This document shows positions 9,209 through 18,584 of a stretch of DNA of 64,000 nt, piece by piece. A program made the translations under genes and the position numbers. Below the pieces are notes generated by a model that was not told the DNA's origin, did not search any database, and worked only from the letters and a program-made list of their open reading frames with translations. Source of the DNA: Smithella sp963812045 (GTDB lineage Bacteria > Desulfobacterota > Syntrophia > Syntrophales > Smithellaceae); assembly GCA_963812045.1 (NCBI GenBank), contig CAWETF010000005.1, positions 682,001 to 746,000 of the forward strand. Reading direction: 5' to 3'. Within the stretch, counting starts at the first letter, position 1. Every line of letters starts with the position of its first letter.

Positions 9209-9907
9209 TTATTCATTCTGAAATAAAGATTTTTTAAAACGGGCATCTGCCGAACGGAGGTAGACCGGAGCAAATGTCTGGGCATCCAGTAATTCATTTC
9301 GTCTGTATTTTTCCATTCCCAAAATACCTACTGATAATGCCCTTATGTATTGATGAACTTTTGTTGCTATGCTAACAGTTGGGTTCCCGGAATTACTTAT
9401 AATATTAGAATATCTAACAGCTCCATCACCAACAAAAATAATTTCTTTCTTATCATCATATTCAATATCTGAAGGATTCAAAACCCGGTCATCGCCTATC
9501 TGCTCCGGAATGCCGTTTTCTTTATATTGAAAATAAGCCATATAAACCTGTCCGCGTCCGGCATCCATTACGGAACAGGTTATTTTTGAATTTTCTCCCA
9601 CATTCAAAGCAAGAGCCGCAAGAGATGAAATTCCGACGGCAGGTTTATGGGTTGCCAGCATCAATCCTTTGAGCGTACTGACTCCAATACGCAGTCCCGT
9701 GAATGATCCGGGACCAAGAGTACAGGCAAACAAATCAAATTCGTTAATATTGATACTTGTTTGCAGGCAGGCCCGGTTAATCGCCGGTAAAAGCACTTCA
9801 GAATGATTTAAATCAATATTGATGACAGCATCGTACAAAACAATATCATCTCGTAAAATAGAAACGGCAACTGTTTTTGATGAGGTATCGAAAGCTAAAG
9901 TCAACAT
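9209..9907 (-). CDS. tsaB: tRNA threonylcarbamoyladenosine biosynthesis protein TsaB
   Basis: A 232-residue ASKHA-fold protein. The start LTLAFDTSSKTVAVSIL and the block TLGPGSFTGLRIGVSTLKGL are TsaB hallmarks. TsaB is the non-catalytic dimer partner of TsaD in t6A37 tRNA modification, acting in the cytoplasm. Length and motifs are complete. It is the last gene of the minus-strand rseP/dxr/cdsA/uppS block, three bases after rseP, and probably co-transcribed with it. Confidence 0.94.
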   Translation of the reverse strand: MLTLAFDTSSKTVAVSILRDDIVLYDAVINIDLNHSEVLLPAINRACLQTSININEFDLFACTLGPGSFTGLRIGVSTLKGLMLATHKPAVGISSLAALALNVGENSKITCSVMDAGRGQVYMAYFQYKENGIPEQIGDDRVLNPSDIEYDDKKEIIFVGDGAVRYSNIISNSGNPTVSIATKVHQYIRALSVGILGMEKYRRNELLDAQTFAPVYLRSADARFKKSLFQNE

Positions 9908-9910
9908 AAC

Positions 9911-11554
9911 TCACTTAAATATTGCCATAATGTCATTGATAAATTTAATGTTCAATCGTTCAATATCAATGAAAATAACAAAAAGCATCAACATCAACAA
10001 AACAACAAAACCTATTTGTTGAGACATTTCTTTGAATTTGAGGTTGATTTCTCTTCTCGTTACAATTTCAATCATATAAAAGAAAATATGACCACCATCG
10101 AGAACAGGTATGGGAAAGAGATTAATCACCCCCAAGTTAATGGAGAGTATCGCCATAAAGAGAATAAAGGGGATTATGCCTTCTTTCACCTGCTTGCCTG
10201 CCGCCTGAGCAATGAATATAGGTCCTCCAAGAGTTCGTGGGGAAATAACCCCTTCAATTATTTTTTCAACGGCAATAACTGTTAGTTTGCTTAATTCCCA
10301 TGTTTTACTGAATGAAGCGGTGATAGCTGCCAGCGGATTTTTTCTTTCAATGATTTCGTCGTTGGCGGGCAATATACCGATAATATAGGTTGCATCTTTC
10401 CCTAAAATACTTTCTATTCCAGATAATTTCGGTTTTACGGTTATTGTCTTTTCATCATTACCACGCTGAACAACTATTCTAATTTCATTACCTTTAGAGT
10501 TTGTTATAATCGGATTTATTTGTTCCCAATAATCTATTCTTTTATCATTAATCGATAATATTTTATCTCCGGTAAGAATGCCTGCTGCCTTTGCCGCCGA
10601 ATCCGGTAATATTTCTCCAACAATTGAGTGTATATAGCCCGCAGTTGATATCCCGATAAGATAGACGTCTTCTCCGTAAATATTTTTTTCCTTGGACAAT
10701 CTCGGTTTTACGGTTATTGTTTTTTCATCATTACCACGCTGAACAACTATTCTAACTTCATTACCTTTAGACGCGTTTATAATCGGCCTTATTTCTTCCC
10801 AGTAAGTTATCTTCTTACCGTTTAAAGATAATATTTTGTCTCCATTGAGAAAACCTGCCTCCTTTGCAGCCGAATCCGGTGAAACTTCCCCAACTACCGC
10901 AACCATGTTATTTACAGGTATCATCCCTTCAATAAGATAGATTGATTCTTCCTCTCCAAAAACGTTTTTTACTTTGGATAATGTCGGCTTTACAGTAATA
11001 ATTTTTTGTTGATCACCACGTTGAACAACTATCCGGATTTCACGACCTTTAGATTCATCTATAATTGGCTCTACTTCACTCCAATAAGTTATCTTTTTAT
11101 TATCGATTGATAATATTTTGTCACCGCTAAGAATGCCTGCCTTGCCCGCAACTGAATCAGGTGAAATCCGGCCGATAACGGGAACTAAATTTGGTATTCC
11201 ATGCATATAAACTATGACAAAAATGACAATGGCCAGTAAAAAATTAAAAAACGGACCGGCTGCAACTATCAACATTCTTTTCCAGACAGGTTGTTTAAAA
11301 AATGATCTTTTCTCATCTTCCGGCGGCAATTCCTCATTGCCTTGTTCACCCAGAAGTTTGACAAATCCGCCCAAGGGAATCCAGGAAAGCACATACTCCG
11401 TCTCTCCTATTTTCTTGCCGATTATTTTCGGTCCGAAACCGAGAGAAAACTTAAGAACGCCTACTTGCGCAATCCTGGCGGCCAGAAAGTGACCAAATTC
11501 ATGGACAAAAATAAGAATGCTAAGTAAAATTACAAAAGAAATTAAAGTAATCAC
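9911..11554 (-). CDS. rseP: RseP-like site-2 zinc metalloprotease with three PDZ domains
   Basis: Intramembrane metalloprotease that clips anti-sigma factors or signal-peptide remnants. HEFGH (residues 18-22) supplies two zinc ligands and the glutamate; the third ligand is Asp486 in PVLDGGH. Transmembrane segments lie at 1-20, 96-118 and near both C-terminal ends. At 547 residues it is longer than usual (350-450) because it has three tandem PDZ domains at about 124-192, 218-286 and 309-377, nearly identical to each other. E. coli RseP has two diverged PDZ domains. The start overlaps the dxr stop by four bases. Confidence 0.94.
   Translation of the reverse strand: MITLISFVILLSILIFVHEFGHFLAARIAQVGVLKFSLGFGPKIIGKKIGETEYVLSWIPLGGFVKLLGEQGNEELPPEDEKRSFFKQPVWKRMLIVAAGPFFNFLLAIVIFVIVYMHGIPNLVPVIGRISPDSVAGKAGILSGDKILSIDNKKITYWSEVEPIIDESKGREIRIVVQRGDQQKIITVKPTLSKVKNVFGEEESIYLIEGMIPVNNMVAVVGEVSPDSAAKEAGFLNGDKILSLNGKKITYWEEIRPIINASKGNEVRIVVQRGNDEKTITVKPRLSKEKNIYGEDVYLIGISTAGYIHSIVGEILPDSAAKAAGILTGDKILSINDKRIDYWEQINPIITNSKGNEIRIVVQRGNDEKTITVKPKLSGIESILGKDATYIIGILPANDEIIERKNPLAAITASFSKTWELSKLTVIAVEKIIEGVISPRTLGGPIFIAQAAGKQVKEGIIPFILFMAILSINLGVINLFPIPVLDGGHIFFYMIEIVTRREINLKFKEMSQQIGFVVLLMLMLFVIFIDIERLNIKFINDIMAIFK
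10424..11185 (-). repeat. three tandem PDZ-coding repeats in rseP
   Basis: Units of about 270-280 bases encode PDZ domains sharing blocks such as GDKILS, ITYWEE and VVQRGNDEKTITVKP. Copies two and three are the most alike, pointing to a relatively recent duplication. Confidence 0.85.
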
Positions 11555-12711
11555 GATTTCATCCTTTCGACTCTTTTTTCAGTTTCCTTTCTTGCCCATA
11601 AATCAGCTTGTAGAATATCATCCAGTGAGGGGTTATTAATTACGTTATGAAGAGTATGAACTTTTTCTATAATCTTTGGTATATCAATAAAATGAATTTT
11701 CTTATTCATAAATGCGGATACAGCAACCTCATCGGCCGCATTGAGAACAGCCGGAGCCGTGCCACCACAAATACCTGCTCTGTAAGCAATATCCAGACAG
11801 GGAAATTTCTTTATATCCGGTTTATAAAATTCCAGATTACCTGCTTTCACAAGATTTAGAGACGGAAGATTATTAATAATCCTCTCCGGATAAGTCAAGG
11901 CATAAGCGATAGGTATTCTCATATCAGGTATGCCCATTTGCGCTATAAAGGCTCCGTCGATAAATTCAACCATTGAATGAACTATACTTTGCGGGTGAAT
12001 TAAAACATCTATGGTTTTTATATCCGCATTAAACAGCCATTTGGCTTCTATCACCTCCAATCCCTTATTCATCATGGAAGCGGAATCGATTGTTATTTTC
12101 TTTCCCATTTTCCAGTTGGGATGGCGCAATGTCTGATCAAGAGTGACTTTCTTCAATTGATCCCGGTTGTAATTTAAAAACGGTCCTCCGGAAGCTGTCA
12201 GAATTATCCGCTTTAAATTTTCGCGCCTGTTTCCTTCCAAGCATTGGAATATCGCACTGTGCTCACTATCAACAGGGATAACTCTCACTCCTTTTTTACT
12301 TGCTCTTGAGATTACAATTTCTCCGGCCATAACCATTGTTTCTTTATTCGCCAGGGCAATATCATTGCCTGCTTCAATTGCCGCCAAAGTCGGCAACAAT
12401 CCGGCAGCTCCCGATATGGCGGAAATAACAATGGTTGACGGGAAAGAAGCAATTTCCTTTAATCCTTCTTCACCGTATAATATTTTAACCTTATTTTTTA
12501 CAGTTAAAGTTTCGCTGAGCTTAAGAGCGTTATCTTTACTGCCCACAGCAACAAGCTTGGGTTGAAATTTTTCTATTTGTTGTTTTAGTAATTTAATATT
12601 TTTACCGGCGGCAAGCGCTACGACTTGAAAACGCTCAGGATTTTTCTCAATAACATTAAGCGCGCTGCATCCTATTGAACCTGTCGAACCTAAAATAGAT
12701 ATTTTTTTCAT
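11551..12711 (-). CDS. dxr: 1-deoxy-D-xylulose 5-phosphate reductoisomerase
   Basis: Second enzyme of the MEP isoprenoid pathway; converts DXP to MEP using NADPH and a divalent metal. The 386 residues begin with the NADPH-binding ILGSTGSIG. The metal/substrate motifs PVDSEHSAIFQCL and IDSASMMNKGLEVIEA and the loop HPQSIVHSMVEF are present. It sits between cdsA (touching end to start) and rseP (four-base overlap), the widespread uppS-cdsA-dxr-rseP order. Cytoplasmic. Confidence 0.97.
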   Translation of the reverse strand: MKKISILGSTGSIGCSALNVIEKNPERFQVVALAAGKNIKLLKQQIEKFQPKLVAVGSKDNALKLSETLTVKNKVKILYGEEGLKEIASFPSTIVISAISGAAGLLPTLAAIEAGNDIALANKETMVMAGEIVISRASKKGVRVIPVDSEHSAIFQCLEGNRRENLKRIILTASGGPFLNYNRDQLKKVTLDQTLRHPNWKMGKKITIDSASMMNKGLEVIEAKWLFNADIKTIDVLIHPQSIVHSMVEFIDGAFIAQMGIPDMRIPIAYALTYPERIINNLPSLNLVKAGNLEFYKPDIKKFPCLDIAYRAGICGGTAPAVLNAADEVAVSAFMNKKIHFIDIPKIIEKVHTLHNVINNPSLDDILQADLWARKETEKRVERMKS

Positions 12712-13530
12712 TTAACTAATCACAAATATCCGGTAGTAATAAACAAAAGGAGCAATAAAAAGCAGGCAATCCAAACGGTCAAGGATACCCCCATGACCGG
12801 GAAGTACAGAGCCCGCATCCTTCATATGATAAGTTCTTTTTATGGCAGACTCACAGATATCTCCCAGTTGCCCGATAATACTGCCGGCAAAAGCAATAGC
12901 CGCTATATGGCCAAGCGGAACTTCCGGTAAAAAATAATAACCAAAAATCAAACAGGCCACTGTGCTGCCAAGAACCAGCCCTACCAGACCCTCAACAGTT
13001 TTATTGGGGCTCACCAGGGGAGCCAATTTATGTTTGCCGAAATATTTTCCAACGTATAATGCGGCTATATCACCTATGAAAGCCAGGATTAATACAAATA
13101 TGATCCACAAAGGCCCTTTATCCATGATTCGCAATGCCACGAAATACGACATCAGAAACGGTATATACATTATGCCGAATATGGCTTTGGCAACAGATAT
13201 TGCATTGAAATCGGATTCTCTGATAGAGGCAATAAATGAAATAAACACAATCAATACAGAGAAAGCCAGTAAAGCTGTTGTATACTGTTCATTTCTGCAC
13301 AGGACAATCAAAGGAAGTACTAACGCAAATATAATGCTTTCAGTTTTTTCCCATATAAAACCATCTCTGAAAACCATTTTATTATATTCCCACATTCCGC
13401 CAAGAGTAAATACAATAACCAAACCCGCGAAAATTATTTTAGAACAAAATAAAATAATCAAAACCAATATGGGAGCAATAATTAAACCGGTCACCCATCT
13501 TTTGATAAGCGAATTCTCTTTTTTTGACAT
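12712..13530 (-). CDS. cdsA: phosphatidate cytidylyltransferase
   Basis: Polytopic inner-membrane enzyme that makes CDP-diacylglycerol from phosphatidic acid and CTP, the substrate of PssA encoded at the window start. The 272 residues contain about eight hydrophobic segments. The family signature occurs near the C-terminus as KDAGSVLPGHGGILDRLD, followed by a last membrane helix. It lies 18 bases after uppS and immediately before dxr. Confidence 0.96.
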   Translation of the reverse strand: MSKKENSLIKRWVTGLIIAPILVLIILFCSKIIFAGLVIVFTLGGMWEYNKMVFRDGFIWEKTESIIFALVLPLIVLCRNEQYTTALLAFSVLIVFISFIASIRESDFNAISVAKAIFGIMYIPFLMSYFVALRIMDKGPLWIIFVLILAFIGDIAALYVGKYFGKHKLAPLVSPNKTVEGLVGLVLGSTVACLIFGYYFLPEVPLGHIAAIAFAGSIIGQLGDICESAIKRTYHMKDAGSVLPGHGGILDRLDCLLFIAPFVYYYRIFVIS

Positions 13531-13548
13531 TAGTTTGAGCCTTCAATT

Positions 13549-14304
13549 TTATTCACTAGTTTGGATATTTTTTTCTTTTAACTGTTCACCGGTTAGACCA
13601 AAACGCCTTTCACGTTTCTGGTAGGTTTCAATTGCCTTTAGTAGATCATCTTTTGTAAAATCCGGCCAAAGGACTTTCGTGAAATATAATTCCGTATAGG
13701 CCATCTGCCAAAGCAAAAAATTACTAATGCGATACTCGCCACTGGTACGGATTAAAAGATCAGGATCCGGCATGCCGCAAGTGTATAAGTAATTACTAAA
13801 AGTTTCCTTATCAATATCATCTATATCAATTTTATTATCTTTATTGTCTTTAATTATTTTTTTTACGGCAGAAATAACTTCATCTCTCCCACCGTAACTT
13901 AACGCAATATTAAGAACCATCTTATCATTCTTTAAGGTGGCTTCTTTTGCCATCTGGAGTTTTTCCCTGACCGACGGATTTAAACGGTCTGTTTCTCCTA
14001 TGGTCATGAGTCTTATACCCTGCTTCTGTAATTCTCTCAGTTCTTTGGCTAAATACTCCTCAAGTAACACCATCAAAGCTTGAACTTCTTTTGCCGGACG
14101 TTCCCAGTTTTCAATAGAAAACGCGAATAACGTAAGATACTTTATGCCGATTTCACGACATGTGCTCACAACTGTTCTTACCGATTGAGCGCCTTTCCTA
14201 TGCCCCCTGATTCTACCGATTGTATGCTGTTCGGCCCATCGGCCATTGCCATCCATAATTATGGCTATATGTTGAGGTAATTTGTTGTAATCAATTTTAA
14301 TCAC
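13549..14304 (-). CDS. uppS: isoprenyl (undecaprenyl) diphosphate synthase
   Basis: Makes the C55 lipid carrier for cell-wall synthesis from FPP and IPP. The 251 residues start with HIAIIMDGNGRWAE containing the catalytic Asp18. LTLFAFSIENWERP and the C-terminal ELYFTKVLWPDF and RERRFG blocks are all typical of cis-prenyltransferases. First gene of the uppS-cdsA-dxr-rseP-tsaB set. The 122-base gap to frr contains a terminator, so this set probably has its own promoter there. Confidence 0.96.
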   Translation of the reverse strand: MIKIDYNKLPQHIAIIMDGNGRWAEQHTIGRIRGHRKGAQSVRTVVSTCREIGIKYLTLFAFSIENWERPAKEVQALMVLLEEYLAKELRELQKQGIRLMTIGETDRLNPSVREKLQMAKEATLKNDKMVLNIALSYGGRDEVISAVKKIIKDNKDNKIDIDDIDKETFSNYLYTCGMPDPDLLIRTSGEYRISNFLLWQMAYTELYFTKVLWPDFTKDDLLKAIETYQKRERRFGLTGEQLKEKNIQTSE

Positions 14305-14369
14305 TTATAAACTCCATAACTTTTTTACTTTAATCGACAGAACATTTTTTTTCAATAAATAAAAAGTGA

Positions 14370-14403
14370 ATAAAAAACAAATGGGGAGCCAGAACTCCCC
14401 ATT
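14370..14403 (-). terminator. rho-independent terminator after frr
   Basis: A perfect 9-bp stem, AATGGGGAG with CTCCCCATT (14380-14388 and 14395-14403), and a 6-base loop. Reading the minus strand it is followed by TGTTTTTTATT. It ends the rpsB-tsf-pyrH-frr transcript before uppS. The plus-strand side also has a short T run. Confidence 0.85.
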
Positions 14404-14426
14404 TTTGTATCGCTATGAAATATTTT

Positions 14427-14987
14427 TTATATCTCCATTATTTCTTTTTCTTTAGCCGCAAGTATTTTATCGGTTTTTTCAATGTACTGATCCGTTAATT
14501 TCTGAACTTCTTCCTGGGCGGTAAAAAGTTCGTCTTCGGATATTTTATTGTTCTTCTTCATGGCTTTGAGTTCTTCATTGGCGTCTCTGCGTGAATTTCT
14601 CAATTTAATTTTTCCTTCTTCGGCCATCTTCTTCACCGTTTTGGCTATTTCTTTGCGCCTTTCTTCCGTCAACTGGGGAATTGAAAGCCGTATGGCTTTC
14701 CCATCGTTTGACGGAGTCAATCCTAAGTCCGATTTTTGAATAGACTTCTCAATTGCTCCGATTACCGAAGCATCCCACGGGACAATAAGAATTGATCGGC
14801 TTTCCGGAACAGAAATATTGGCGACCTGAGCAATCGGTGTATCAACGCCGTAATAATCCACTCTGATTCCATCCAATAATGAAATTGACGCTCTGCCTGT
14901 TCTTACTCTGCTGAAGGATTTGCCCAAACTGATAATCGTTTTTTCCATGTCATCTTTAAACTTTTGAAAAACTATTTCTTTAGACAT
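14427..14987 (-). CDS. frr: ribosome recycling factor
   Basis: Releases ribosomes from mRNA after termination together with EF-G. The 186-residue length is canonical. RVDYYGVDTPIAQVANISVPE and the C-terminal EELKAMKKNNKISEDE helix are typical. It begins one base after the pyrH stop and is the last gene before the terminator. Confidence 0.97.
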   Translation of the reverse strand: MSKEIVFQKFKDDMEKTIISLGKSFSRVRTGRASISLLDGIRVDYYGVDTPIAQVANISVPESRSILIVPWDASVIGAIEKSIQKSDLGLTPSNDGKAIRLSIPQLTEERRKEIAKTVKKMAEEGKIKLRNSRRDANEELKAMKKNNKISEDELFTAQEEVQKLTDQYIEKTDKILAAKEKEIMEI

Positions 14988-14988
14988 A

Positions 14989-15714
14989 TCATTCTCCTAC
15001 ATAGGTACCGATTTTATGACCGCAAATTGCCCGTCGAATATTACCCTTTTTCTGCAAATTAAAGACAATAATAGGCAATAAATTATCACGACAAAGAGAT
15101 ATTGCGGTTGCATCCATTACTTTAAGGTTTTTCGTTAACACATCAATATAACTTATTTTTTTAAACATGACGGCTTTTTTATTCTTTAAGGGATCGCTGT
15201 CATAGACGCCATCAACTTTTGTGGCTTTCATAATAACATCGGCTTTGATTTCCATAGCTCTTAAGGACGCAGCCGTATCGGTGGTAAAATAGGGATTTCC
15301 TGTGCCTCCGGCAAATATAACCACTCTCCCCTTTTCCAAATGTCGAACGGCTTTGCGCTGAATAAAAGGTTCGGCAATCTCATGCATTTCTATTGCTGTT
15401 TGCACACGCGTGGATATGCCGCATCTTTCCAGTGCGCTTTGCAGAGCAAGACTATTGATCACCGTGGCCAGCATACCCATATAATCGGCCGAAGTCCGGT
15501 CAATACCCCTGGAAGTTGCTTCCAGACCGCGGAAGATATTGCCTCCGCCTACCACAATTCCTATTTCAACTTTTAAATTGGAAAGTGATTTTATCTCACC
15601 GGCGATAAAATTGGCAACACTTGGATCAATTCCAAACGACTGCGTGCCCAAAAGCGCTTCACCGCTTATTTTTAAAAGAATTCTTTTGTAAGCAACTTTC
15701 TGTTTAATACTCAT
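14989..15714 (-). CDS. pyrH: uridylate kinase
   Basis: Hexameric amino-acid-kinase-fold enzyme that phosphorylates UMP to UDP. The 241 residues contain RILLKISGEALLG, the nucleotide-binding VVGGGNIFRG and TGNPYFTTDTAASLRA. The start ATG overlaps the tsf stop region by one base, indicating coupled translation in the rpsB-tsf-pyrH-frr operon. Confidence 0.97.
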   Translation of the reverse strand: MSIKQKVAYKRILLKISGEALLGTQSFGIDPSVANFIAGEIKSLSNLKVEIGIVVGGGNIFRGLEATSRGIDRTSADYMGMLATVINSLALQSALERCGISTRVQTAIEMHEIAEPFIQRKAVRHLEKGRVVIFAGGTGNPYFTTDTAASLRAMEIKADVIMKATKVDGVYDSDPLKNKKAVMFKKISYIDVLTKNLKVMDATAISLCRDNLLPIIVFNLQKKGNIRRAICGHKIGTYVGE

Positions 15715-16319
15715 TATTGCTTAATTTCCTCGCCAAGCTGGAAACGGGCAAAACGGCGGAGAATGATATTTTCGCCTGTTTTCGCAATCATATTGCTGAT
15801 TAGGGTTCCGACAGTGATATCCTGATTCTTAACAAATTTCTGTTCCGTCAGGCAGACATCTTCGTAATATTTTTTCAGTTTGCCCTCAATAATCTTATCC
15901 CAGATCTTCTCCGGCTTTTTTTCTTCGCGTAACTGGCTTCGGTAAATTTCCTTCTCTCTCTCCATTGCAGCTTCCGGAATCTCTTCCGGACGCACGAATA
16001 AAGGATTGGATGCGGCAATGTGCATGGCAATATCTTTGGCCATTGTCTGAAAATCTGCTGTTTTAGCCACAAAATCCGTTTCACAATTTATTTCCACCAT
16101 GACGCCTATCTTGCCGCCCATATGAATATATGAAGCTATGGTGCCGTCCTTAGCGGCTTTTGACGATCTTTTTGTTGCCGCGGACAGTCCTTTCTTTCTT
16201 AAGAAATCAATTGCTTGTTCAAAATCGCCGCCAACCGCCGCAAGAGCTTCTTTACAGTCCATCATGCCCGCACCGGTTTTCGTTCTCAACTCTTTAACCA
16301 TTGCTGAAGTTATTTCCAA
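15714..16319 (-). CDS. tsf: elongation factor Ts, short form
   Basis: Guanine-nucleotide exchange factor of EF-Tu. The N-terminal VKELRTKTGAGMMDCKEAL and the EF-Tu-contacting INCETDFVAKT are present. At 201 residues it is the short form that lacks one of the two core subdomains of the 283-residue E. coli protein, as in Thermus and many other bacteria. It follows rpsB by 70 bases and is preceded by GGGAGG. Confidence 0.96.
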   Translation of the reverse strand: MEITSAMVKELRTKTGAGMMDCKEALAAVGGDFEQAIDFLRKKGLSAATKRSSKAAKDGTIASYIHMGGKIGVMVEINCETDFVAKTADFQTMAKDIAMHIAASNPLFVRPEEIPEAAMEREKEIYRSQLREEKKPEKIWDKIIEGKLKKYYEDVCLTEQKFVKNQDITVGTLISNMIAKTGENIILRRFARFQLGEEIKQ

Positions 16320-16389
16320 TTTAATTTTCCTCCCTTAAAACTTTAATATCTCCAAGATAGCTGAAAGTTATTTAAATGATTTTCTGCAT

Positions 16390-17193
16390 TTATTCAGACT
16401 TCTCCGTACTATCATCCATCTCCACACTCTCCGGAACATCCGATTCCACCGGTTTTACTTCCGCAACCGGCTCCGATTCTTTATTTGACTCTGCCGCCAG
16501 TTTTTCTTCAAAGCGCTTTTTCCCCTCCAGAACCGCATCGGCAATTTTGGAAGTAAACAATTTGATCGCTCTAATGGCATCATCATTACCCGGTATGACA
16601 AAATCAATATTATCGGGATCGCAATTCGTATCAACGATAGCCGCTATGGGAATTCTTAATTTTTTGGCTTCATTAACGGCTATGTGTTCCCTGCTGGGGT
16701 CAACAACAAATACAGCCGCCGGCGTAGATTTCATACTTCTGATTCCGCCTAAAACACTTTCCAGCTTTTGCTTTTCTTTCTGCATTTTAGTGATTTCTTT
16801 TTTCGGAAAAGCATTAATGGAATCGTCGTTGAACATTTCTGTCAAAGAGTTTAAACGGTCTATGCTTTTTTTGATGGTAACAAAATTGGTCAACATGCCG
16901 CCGAGCCAGCGCTGATTGACGAAAGGCATACCGCAATGCATAGCCTCCTCTTTAATAGCTTCCTGCGACTGCTTCTTCGTTCCGACAAAAAGAACCTCTT
17001 TACCTTCACTAACAACATCGACAACATAATTATACGCTGCCTGAAACAGACCGACTGTTTGCTGTAAATCAATGATGTAAATATTGTTTCTCGCCCCGAA
17101 GATATACGGTTTCATCTTGGGATTCCATTTGTTTGTCTGATGCCCGAAATGGACACCGGCTTCCAGTAAAAGTTTCATCGAAATTGCTGACAT
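16390..17193 (-). CDS. rpsB: 30S ribosomal protein S2
   Basis: The 267 residues begin MSAISMKLLLEAGVHFGHQT and contain FVNQRWLGGMLTNF and the DTNCDPDNIDFVIPGNDDA block, all diagnostic of S2. A charged C-terminal extension of about 40 residues, rich in Glu, Ser and Val, follows the core. AAAGGAG lies before the ATG. First gene of the rpsB-tsf-pyrH-frr operon. Confidence 0.97.
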   Translation of the reverse strand: MSAISMKLLLEAGVHFGHQTNKWNPKMKPYIFGARNNIYIIDLQQTVGLFQAAYNYVVDVVSEGKEVLFVGTKKQSQEAIKEEAMHCGMPFVNQRWLGGMLTNFVTIKKSIDRLNSLTEMFNDDSINAFPKKEITKMQKEKQKLESVLGGIRSMKSTPAAVFVVDPSREHIAVNEAKKLRIPIAAIVDTNCDPDNIDFVIPGNDDAIRAIKLFTSKIADAVLEGKKRFEEKLAAESNKESEPVAEVKPVESDVPESVEMDDSTEKSE

Positions 17194-17302
17194 ATTTTTC
17201 TCCTTTTTTGTTTTTTTCCTCCATCCTCATCAACTTACACGGCAAACTTGAAATTCAAGCAACATACCGGTAATCCGAGGATGTGTGAAATTTGTCTGGC
17301 GG

Positions 17303-17331
17303 CAATTAGCATAAACAAACTAAATAATCAA
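17303..17331 (-). promoter_or_regulatory. candidate promoter for rpsB operon
   Basis: On the minus strand: TTGATT, 17 bases, TAATTG, with TGC just before the -10 (extended -10 form). It lies about 110 bases upstream of the rpsB ATG in the gap after argJ. Matches are moderate. The rest of the 17194-17360 leader shows no structure I recognise. Confidence 0.35.
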
Positions 17332-17360
17332 GTTTAAATAACTGTAATTTTATCGATGGT

Positions 17361-18569
17361 TTAAGTTGAGTATTCAGCGTTTATTTTTACATAGTCGTAA
17401 GAAAGGTCGGATGTATAAACATAATACGACTTATCTCCGCCTCCCAGATCGACCTGCACTTCGATTTGATCTTTCTTAAACACTTCTTTCAACTTATTTA
17501 TATCAAAACTTACAGGTGTGTTTTGGGAAAATACCAGTACATTACCAATGGATAAGCATACTCTTTCCTTTTCCATGGATATTCCGGAAGCACCAAGAGC
17601 GGCAATTATTCTTCCCCAGTTGGGGTCTTCCCCGAAAAAAGCCGTTTTTACCAGATTCGAGTTGGCAATGGAATATGCGGCACATCGCGCATCGGATTTT
17701 GACTTGGCGCCGTTTACCGTCACCGAAATTACTTTTGTTGCCCCTTCGCCATCTCTGACTACAGCCTGACAGAGCTCCATTAACACATCAGTCAACATTT
17801 CACGGAAATGCTGCAGTCGTGCCTGAACCTTTTCCAGAGGATTATTTCCGGCCAAACCATTGGCTAAAATAATCGCCATATCGTTTGTGCTCATACAACC
17901 GTCAACGCTTATTGAATTGAATGTGGAATTAATCGCCTGATGAAAAACAGTGTTCAGAGCCTTGGAGTCAATCAAAGCGTCCGTCATGACATAGGTCAAA
18001 AGCGTGGCCATGTTGGGTTCTATCATACCCGCCCCTTTGGCGATGCCACACACAGTAATATCCTTTGCTCCCACAACCCCTTTTCGTATGGCAATCTTGG
18101 GGAATTTATCCGTTGTCATCATCGCCGCTTCGGCATCTTCAATACCGGCATCATTCAATCCCTTGACGAGTTTGCCTATGCCGCTTTCTATTTTTTTCAC
18201 GGGGAGTCTCTTTCCTATAACTCCTGTTGAACCCAGCAGCACAAATTCATCTTTTATATTCAATTGTTTGGACAAGGTTTCCGAGACGATTAGAGCATCC
18301 CTGTAACCCTCTTTTCCGGTTGCGGCATTGGCGCAACCGCTGTTGGTAATAATGGCCTGAGCCATTCCTTTCTTGACACGTTCCTCGTTAATCAACAGCG
18401 GCGGAGCTTTAAAAGTATTCTTTGTAAATACAGCCGCTACTTTCGCCGGCACAGTCGAATAAATCAAACCAAGATCCTTCTGATCAGGCTTTTTAATCCC
18501 GACTGAAATTCCATTGGCCAAAAAACCGGGTACGGTGAATTTTATTTTGTTTTTAACCATTGAAACCAT
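17361..18569 (-). CDS. argJ: bifunctional ornithine acetyltransferase / N-acetylglutamate synthase
   Basis: Arginine biosynthesis enzyme that recycles the acetyl group between N-acetylornithine and glutamate. The 402-residue precursor self-cleaves between Ala188 and Thr189 in EPNMATLLTYV; Thr189 becomes the nucleophile of the beta chain. TNSGCANAATG and the GEDPNWGRI block are also typical. The start could be the ATG at 18569 or the one three codons later; GAGGAG lies just before the first. It starts 15 bases after the secA stop. Confidence 0.96.
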   Translation of the reverse strand: MVSMVKNKIKFTVPGFLANGISVGIKKPDQKDLGLIYSTVPAKVAAVFTKNTFKAPPLLINEERVKKGMAQAIITNSGCANAATGKEGYRDALIVSETLSKQLNIKDEFVLLGSTGVIGKRLPVKKIESGIGKLVKGLNDAGIEDAEAAMMTTDKFPKIAIRKGVVGAKDITVCGIAKGAGMIEPNMATLLTYVMTDALIDSKALNTVFHQAINSTFNSISVDGCMSTNDMAIILANGLAGNNPLEKVQARLQHFREMLTDVLMELCQAVVRDGEGATKVISVTVNGAKSKSDARCAAYSIANSNLVKTAFFGEDPNWGRIIAALGASGISMEKERVCLSIGNVLVFSQNTPVSFDINKLKEVFKKDQIEVQVDLGGGDKSYYVYTSDLSYDYVKINAEYST

Positions 18570-18584
18570 CTCCTCTTTGAAAAC

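Noticed and set aside
12962..13624. Long open frame antisense to cdsA and uppS
   Set aside because: Lies opposite genes with unambiguous family motifs and has no ribosome-binding site or recognisable protein.
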